A DNA stretch of 11,916 nucleotides from Hydrogenothermus sp. (GTDB lineage: Bacteria; Aquificota; Aquificia; Aquificales; Hydrogenothermaceae). The DNA is taken from contig QNYP01000055.1 in NCBI GenBank assembly GCA_003978675.1, positions 1 to 11,916 of the forward strand. Direction: 5' to 3'. A model generated the notes under the pieces. It did not search any database and had not been told where the DNA came from. It saw only the letters and a list, made by a program, of their open reading frames with translations. Positions 7,604 to 11,916 of the stretch are shown piece after piece; positions within the stretch are counted from its first letter, which is position 1, and every line of letters starts with the position of its first letter. The translations under genes were made by a program, and so were the position numbers.

Positions 7604-8212
7604 TTATAACCTGACTTTATGTTCTAGTGCTTTAGATAAAGTAAAACTATCTGCATTTTCTAAAGATGCACCGAATGGAAGACCATAAGCAATTCTTGAT
7701 ATTGTTATATTAAATTTTTTTAGCTGATTATATAAGTAAGTAGCTGTAGCTTCTCCTTCTACTGTTGGATTTGTAGCAATTATTATTTCTTTGAAGTTAT
7801 TGGAGGATATTCTATTTATAAGAGAATTAATGTTTAGTTTGTCAGGAGTTATCCCTTCTAAAGGAGATAATCTCCCATGTAAAACATGGTATAAACCTTT
7901 ATATTTCCCTGTTTTTTCTATCGCAAAAGCATCAAAACTTTCTTCTACAACACAGATTATTTTTCTATCTCTATTTTCATCTTTGCAAACTTTACATTTA
8001 TCTTCTTCGGTTAACAGACCACATTCTATACATGGGTGAATTTTATCTATCATATCGAGTAAAGCTCGTATTGTTTCTATAGATTCTCCTTTAGGAAGTT
8101 GCAATAGGTTTTCAATAAACTTTTGCGCAGACCTTTCTCCATATCCCGGAAGTTGGGAAATATGTTCTATTGCATTGTGTAAAGCTTGAGGTAGTATTTT
8201 TGTATCTTCCAT
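7604..8212 (-). CDS. recR: Recombination mediator protein RecR
   Basis: RecR works with RecF/RecO to load RecA on gapped single-stranded DNA. The N-terminal helix-hairpin-helix region contains L-P-G-Y-G-E-R-S-A-Q-K (21-31). A zinc finger uses C61, C64, C73 and C76. The Toprim domain begins near I-C-V-V-E-E (86-91), has H-G-R-L-S-P-L (112-118) and A-T-N-P-T-V-E-G-E-A-T (146-156), and the protein ends with the typical R-I-A-Y-G-L-P-F-G to S-K-A-L-E block. At 202 residues it is the standard length. Its ATG shares one base with the ybaB stop (TAATG), so the two are translationally coupled. It is the last gene of the dnaX cluster; the peroxidase gene after it has its own promoter. Confidence 0.97.
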   Translation of the reverse strand: MEDTKILPQALHNAIEHISQLPGYGERSAQKFIENLLQLPKGESIETIRALLDMIDKIHPCIECGLLTEEDKCKVCKDENRDRKIICVVEESFDAFAIEKTGKYKGLYHVLHGRLSPLEGITPDKLNINSLINRISSNNFKEIIIATNPTVEGEATATYLYNQLKKFNITISRIAYGLPFGASLENADSFTLSKALEHKVRL

Positions 8213-8544
8213 TAGAGTAAGTTATTAAGGTTTAATCCTGGTAAGTTTGTAGGAAGCCCAGCAACAGATGACATTTTTTCTGTCATTGTTTCTTTTGACC
8301 TTTTGTTTGCTTCATTCATAGCTGAAACTAATAAATCTGCTAGAACTTCTTTATTATCAGGAGATAATAAACTATCATCAATCTCTATATTTAAAACTTC
8401 ACCAAGACCATTAACCTCAACTTTAACCATTCCACCACCAACTTCAACAGGTATAACTTCTTTTTTTAACTCCTCTTTTGCTTTTTCCATGTTTTCCTGT
8501 AAGTCCTTAATTAATTTCATCATATCTCCAAGATTTCCAAACAT
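8212..8544 (-). CDS. ybaB: YbaB/EbfC family nucleoid-associated DNA-binding protein
   Basis: Small dimeric DNA-binding protein found next to dnaX and recR in very many bacteria. The sequence begins M-F-G-N-L-G-D-M-M-K with a charged amphipathic helix (residues 10-30), followed by the family core V-E-V-G-G-G-M-V-K-V-E-V-N-G-L-G-E-V (33-50) and the L-A-D-L-L-V-S-A-M-N-E-A block (68-79). The tail ends in P-G-L-N-L-N-N-L-L. The 110-residue length is normal. The start is supported by AGGAGG on the minus strand at about 8557-8552; this site overlaps the stop of the upstream Uma2 gene, so translation is probably coupled. Its stop overlaps the recR ATG by one base. It may compact or regulate DNA; no specific target is suggested here. 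Confidence 0.95.
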   Translation of the reverse strand: MFGNLGDMMKLIKDLQENMEKAKEELKKEVIPVEVGGGMVKVEVNGLGEVLNIEIDDSLLSPDNKEVLADLLVSAMNEANKRSKETMTEKMSSVAGLPTNLPGLNLNNLL

Positions 8545-8555
8545 TAACTAACCTC

Positions 8556-9095
8556 CTATTTAAATATATTCTCTACTTCTATTTTTAATAAACAACCGTC
8601 TTTTAATTGTAATTCTAATATACCATTATCAGAATCAAAATACTTTTCATATTTACCGTTTGTTAGTTTAAATACTCTAACTTTTTTTATTTCTGGATAA
8701 GCAATTATGTAATAAGGGACTTTTTCTCTTTCATAAATCTCATATTTCAAATGTTCATCTTTTTTTGCCGTAGGTTTTGAAATTACCTCAACAACTATTT
8801 CTGGATTTTCTTTTAAATATTCAATAATTTCCTTACAAATCACCACTAAATCAGGTCTTAAAACTGTATCATCAGAAATTATCCAATCTAATTCTATATA
8901 GACATTACAATCTTTAGGACAATCCTCTAATTGTTTTTTTATTTCATAAGTAAAGTTAGCAATAGCCTTCTGATGTATCCCAAATGGAGAAGGAGCCATT
9001 GCAAAAGGAATACCTTCTATAAGTTCCCAATCCCCTTCCCATAACTTGTAGTCTTCAATAGTGTAATAAGGAAGATACTCTTTAACCAGTCCCAT
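8556..9095 (-). CDS. Uma2-family (DUF820) PD-(D/E)XK nuclease-like protein
   Basis: Member of the Uma2 family, related to restriction-endonuclease folds; the cellular role is unknown. Residues are numbered from a GTG at 9104. Family signatures: Y-T-I-E-D-Y near the N-terminus, G-I-H-Q-K-A-I-A-N-F, then L-R-P-D-L-V-V-I with D85, I-V-V-E-V-I-S-K with E106, and D116, K120 and Y124 (D-E-H-L-K-Y-E-I-Y). These keep the acidic pair of the nuclease core. I place the start at ATG 9095 because the GTG lies inside the AGGTGG ribosome site; this gives 179 residues. The dnaX stop is one base before this ATG, and the stop lies over the ybaB ribosome site, so the gene is fully embedded in the dnaX-ybaB-recR cluster. 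Such genes are often scattered and mobile in thermophiles and cyanobacteria. The insertion is unusual; nuclease activity is inferred only. Confidence 0.85.
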   Translation of the reverse strand: MGLVKEYLPYYTIEDYKLWEGDWELIEGIPFAMAPSPFGIHQKAIANFTYEIKKQLEDCPKDCNVYIELDWIISDDTVLRPDLVVICKEIIEYLKENPEIVVEVISKPTAKKDEHLKYEIYEREKVPYYIIAYPEIKKVRVFKLTNGKYEKYFDSDNGILELQLKDGCLLKIEVENIFK

Positions 9096-9096
9096 T

Positions 9097-10555
9097 TTAC
9101 CCACCTTGCTGTTTATAGCTCATAATTTTTCCTTGAAACAGGTCTAATACTTTATCTACTGATTCATCTCTTTTTTTTGTTTTTTTTACAGGAATATCTT
9201 TTTTACTAACTTTTTCCAGTTTTATAGGTTTAGGAAAGTATTTTTGAATTGTTTCTAATTTTTGTTCTACTAATGGATAAACAGTTTCCTCTAAAAATAT
9301 AACAAAACTATCTTCTCTTTCCTCAATTTTACCTTTTTTTAACGCAGCACTTACAATTCCACCTGCATCTTTTCCTATTTTTAAAATAGCAGATTGAATA
9401 TCAAAACCTTTTTGTTCTTGAGTGTTTTCTTCTTGTTTTGCAGGTTGTTGCTGTGTTTGTGTAGAAATAAAAGCTTTTGATTTTAAAAGTTCTTCAATGC
9501 TTTTTAGATTCTTTATGTATTTTAGTTTTAAAACTGCAAGTGTGTATATATGCTTTGGCTCAAAATAATTTCTTGCTTCAAAAAACGCTTTGTTAAAAAT
9601 GTTTTGTATATAAATTAAGTCTTTTATATCATTTTCTTCAAAAATTTCATTTTTTTCACCAATTGCTAAATTAGTTAAAGCACTGTGAAGATTTTCTAAA
9701 ATCTGCTTCCAAAATATATGTAAATCGTATCCCTCTTTGTCTAATTTTTCTATTAATAAGACTAGATTTTTTATGTCTTTTTCTTTTAAATGTTTTAAAA
9801 AGTTTTCAATCAAAGTTTTTGGAATGATTCCAAGTAATTCTTGAGTTGAAGCTAAATCTACTTTTCCACTACCATAGGTTACTGCCTGGTCTAAAATGCT
9901 TGCTGCGTCTCTAACTCCTCCTTCACTATAAGTTGCAATTAGCTCTAAAGCTTCTTCTTCATACTCAACATTTTCCTGTTTAAGTATATATTCTAAATAA
10001 TTCTTTATATCCTCTTTAGAGGGAGGTTTAAACATAAAAACCTGACATCTTGAGCGAATTGTATCTGGTATTTTGTGAAGTTCTGTCGTTGCTAGTATAA
10101 AAACAGAATGAGGAGGAGGTTCTTCCAAAGTTTTTAAAAGAGCATTAAATGCTTCCCTTGTTAACATATGGGCTTCATCTATTATATAAACTTTATATCT
10201 CCCTTTTATTGGAGCATAATTTATTCCATCTTTTATATTTCTAATATCATCAATTCCCCTATTAGATGCAGCGTCTATTTCATACATATCAGGGAAAGAG
10301 CCTTTATCTATTTCTATGCAGTTTTCACAAACATTACATGGATTTTCTGAGATTCCCTTCTCACAGTTTAGAGCTTTTGTTAATATTCTAGAAATTGTAG
10401 TTTTACCTATTCCCCTTGAACCTGCAAATATATATGCATGAGATACTCTGCCAAGTTTAAGGGCATTTTTTAAAGTATTAACTACAGTTTTTTTGACCAA
10501 TTACAGTATTAAAGTCCTTTGGTCTATATTTTCTTGCAAAACTTATATATGCCAT
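9097..10555 (-). CDS. dnaX: DNA polymerase III subunit gamma/tau (DnaX), with a frame break near its start
   Basis: Clamp-loader ATPase of the replicative polymerase. The main frame (10500 to 9097, 467 codons) opens only with TTG and lacks the conserved first block. That block is found upstream in another frame: ATG at 10555 gives M-A-Y-I-S-F-A-R-K-Y-R-P, then F-N-T-V-I-G-Q, after which a run of seven A (10494-10488) shifts into K-N-C-S-stop. With six A the frames join as G-Q-K-T-V-V-N-T, giving about 485 residues. In main-frame numbering: Walker A G-S-R-G-I-G-K-T-T (27-35), zinc cysteines C46, C55, C58 and C61, Walker B with D-E-A-H (108-111), and S-R-C (150-152). The C-terminal part is variable and lysine-rich, with an A8-C-A8 tract at 9187-9171. 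The break is either an indel or sequencing error or a slippage site; identity itself is certain. Confidence 0.93.
10488..10494 (-). other. A7 tract where the dnaX reading frame breaks
   Basis: Seven T on the plus strand (seven A in the dnaX mRNA) lie exactly at codon 22, where the conserved N-terminal frame and the main frame fail to meet by one base. Deleting one A restores a standard DnaX N-terminus. Such a homopolymer is a common place for sequencing error, real indels and polymerase slippage. Confidence 0.85.
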
Positions 10556-10681
10556 TTCTAAAACCTGTTTTTTGTTTAATTTAATGCAATTTTTATAAAA
10601 AAGCAAAAAATTGACAAAATTTTAGCATAATAGTAAAAAAAAGAGGGGAGGAAAAAGGAGTAGCTATGGAGACAGGGGCTT
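10556..10681 (-). promoter_or_regulatory. AT-rich leader upstream of dnaX, promoter not resolved
   Basis: The 126 bases between the small ORF and dnaX probably hold the dnaX promoter. On the minus strand TTGTCA (10617-10612) and TATAAA (10597-10592) are present but only 14 bases apart; TTGCTT (10606-10601) with an AT-rich match 17 bases on is an alternative. A pure pyrimidine tract of 26 bases occupies 10660-10635 on the minus strand. A weak AGGT lies about nine bases before ATG 10555. I cannot choose a promoter with confidence. Confidence 0.35.
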
Positions 10682-10825
10682 TTAATGGACTTTTTTGACT
10701 AATCTCCAGAATTTTAGTCCTAAAATAATGGCTCTAAAAAGTTGATATATATAACTTTTCATTCTTTTTCTATCTTGAGGAGTAAACCGAAAGGCTGGTC
10801 TTTTTTCTATTTTCTTATGTTTCAT
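10682..10825 (-). CDS. Small basic hypothetical protein (47 residues) directly after sqr
   Basis: A short frame with ATG at 10825 and TAA at 10684-10682. The AGGAGG ribosome site overlaps the sqr stop codon (TAGGAGG), six bases before the ATG, so translation would be coupled to sqr. The protein starts M-K-H-K-K-I-E-K-R-P and ends F-W-R-L-V-K-K-V-H. It has 15 lysine or arginine residues against two acidic ones. Residues 25-43 (Y-I-Y-Q-L-F-R-A-I-I-L-G-L-K-F) could form an amphipathic or membrane-surface helix. I do not recognise a family. By position it could help the peripheral membrane enzyme SQR, but that is only inference. The strong ribosome site and proper stop favour a real gene; its size leaves doubt. 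Confidence 0.65.
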   Translation of the reverse strand: MKHKKIEKRPAFRFTPQDRKRMKSYIYQLFRAIILGLKFWRLVKKVH

Positions 10826-10834
10826 TTTTTCCTC

Positions 10835-11916
10835 CTAAGGTATGAGTTTCCATAAAGGCTTTGCTTGTAATTTATATAAAAATGCATAATGTAATACATA
10901 CTTAAACCAAGCACCAGCCATTCCTATTTCTGCAGTGCAATTGTTTATATCCCTACCGTATTCTGGATATTTTGTGTAGTCCCTAGCTACTGGATATATT
11001 GCAATAGTTCCCGCTTCTCCACCAAATATGCTTTTTTTCATAGATGCTATACAAAGTCCGGGAGTTTCTGCCATGGAAGCAGTATGAGTTGGTTTATTAC
11101 CTTTTATCATTTCTGCAATATTTAAAGCTGCAGCTTTTCCTGAAAGCTCTGCTGTGTAGCCTGTTCTTGGAGGAGCAGGGCCTATCAATGTTCCATTTGG
11201 AGATTTATTTGGCTCAGATAAAGGTCCTGGAGGGGCAAATGCAATTCCTGCTGCAAAAATATTTTCGTAAATAGGAGATTGGTAAGTTTTTGGCCAATCT
11301 GGTCCGTCTAATTCTTCCCATGTTTTTCCATAATTCGCATCAACTTTAACAAACCCAGCAGGATTACAAACTTTATCTGTTATATCATTTCCATCTTTAT
11401 CAAACCACTTTATTGGTTGTCCCTTAAATGGTGGAATAAGCATTGCAAAATCGTAATTTATCTCTTTAAACTCTCCATCTAAATTTTCTGTATAAATAGT
11501 TTTTTCATCTACCTTGTGAACATGACTTCTTATTTCATACTCTATTCCATAATCTGCAAAAAGTCCTTCTGCCATCATTTCAGATGTAAAAATTAATGAG
11601 CCTCTTTTTGCTTCTAGACCATCTATACCAAAATCTCCAAGTCTAGGTTCATTAGAAAGCCATATTAATCTAACCTTATCTCTTAATCCTCTATCTACTA
11701 AATCATTGTGAATATTACATATATATTCAAAGGCTGCTCCTTGACAGGTAGCAGTTCCATGTCCTGTTCCAATAACTATTGTTGCTTTATCACCTTTCTC
11801 CAATCTTGATATAATTTCTAAATATTTACCGGAAGCTTTTGTTGCATGTGGAGGAGTACATATAGACTGTGTATAACCATTATCAGGTCCTAAACCTTCT
11901 GTTGCCTCAAAGTTTA
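10835..11916 (-). CDS. sqr: Sulfide:quinone oxidoreductase, FAD-dependent (5' end off the window)
   Basis: Flavoprotein that oxidises sulfide and passes electrons to the quinone pool at the cytoplasmic membrane. The frame has no stop up to the window edge, so the ATP-independent N-terminal FAD-binding G-x-G-x-x-G part lies outside; a TTG at 11803 is internal and not the start. In the visible part there are three candidate redox cysteines: one in S-I-C-T-P-P-H-A (near the right edge), one in T-A-T-C-Q-G-A-A-F-E-Y (matching the C-x-G-P-A-Y-E block of SQRs), and one in T-P-G-L-C-I-A-S-M. Further support: F-A-M-L-I-P-P-F-K-G-Q (as in the I-P-P-F of the family) and a C-terminal aromatic/basic tail A-W-F-K-Y-V-L-H-Y-A to P-L-W-K-L-I-P, fitting the membrane-binding end. 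A flavocytochrome c sulfide dehydrogenase-like protein is the main alternative. The stop is followed at once by the small ORF. Confidence 0.85.
   Translation of the reverse strand, partial: NFEATEGLGPDNGYTQSICTPPHATKASGKYLEIISRLEKGDKATIVIGTGHGTATCQGAAFEYICNIHNDLVDRGLRDKVRLIWLSNEPRLGDFGIDGLEAKRGSLIFTSEMMAEGLFADYGIEYEIRSHVHKVDEKTIYTENLDGEFKEINYDFAMLIPPFKGQPIKWFDKDGNDITDKVCNPAGFVKVDANYGKTWEELDGPDWPKTYQSPIYENIFAAGIAFAPPGPLSEPNKSPNGTLIGPAPPRTGYTAELSGKAAALNIAEMIKGNKPTHTASMAETPGLCIASMKKSIFGGEAGTIAIYPVARDYTKYPEYGRDINNCTAEIGMAGAWFKYVLHYAFLYKLQAKPLWKLIP

Noticed and set aside
7791..8551. Plus-strand frames of 82 codons opposite recR and ybaB
   Set aside because: They are shadows of well-identified genes, without ribosome sites or family features.
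9102..9104. GTG at 9104 as the start of the Uma2 gene
   Set aside because: It lies within the AGGTGG ribosome site that is properly spaced for ATG 9095.
11801..11803. TTG at 11803 as the start of sqr
   Set aside because: The frame continues upstream to the window edge with convincing SQR sequence, including a likely redox cysteine.

Overview
The window is AT-rich chromosomal DNA, most likely from a sulfur- or hydrogen-oxidising thermophile of the Aquificae (Hydrogenothermaceae or Sulfurihydrogenibium-like). I infer this from the base composition, the lysine-, isoleucine- and glutamate-rich proteins, and a sulfide:quinone oxidoreductase near a di-haem cytochrome c peroxidase. The taxon is a judgement from gene content, not a database match.

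Layout, left to right. Positions 1-202 form a perfect 79-bp inverted repeat around a 44-bp spacer. Both arms encode the same stretch of an RND efflux pump, so this looks like a fold-back chimera at a contig end; the true pump N-terminus is missing. The rest of the pump gene (+) runs to 2978. An IS607-type element follows (about 3.0-5.2 kb, +): a promoter placed so close to the start that tnpA may be leaderless, the serine recombinase tnpA, an overlapping tnpB with an intact RuvC nuclease, and four consecutive stem-loops at the tnpB 3' end that look like its guide (omega) RNA. moeA (+, molybdenum cofactor) follows and converges on the minus-strand genes at a hairpin near 6481-6497.

The right half is all on the minus strand. 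In transcription order it holds: sqr (5' end off the window), an untracked 47-codon basic small ORF starting right after the sqr stop, dnaX, a Uma2-family nuclease-like gene, ybaB, recR, then a periplasmic di-haem peroxidase with its own good sigma70-type promoter. dnaX-ybaB-recR is the classic replication/repair cluster; here the Uma2 gene is wedged into it. The conserved dnaX N-terminus (M-A-Y-I-S-F-A-R-K-Y-R-P) lies in a different frame from the rest, separated by a run of seven A. This is either an indel/sequencing error or a slippage-dependent gene.

Best leads: the dnaX A7 frame break, the structured omega RNA whose guide would run into the moeA leader, the small ORF coupled to sqr, and the fold-back junction at the left edge. 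I see no RNA genes for translation, no CRISPR array and no clearly new multi-gene system.
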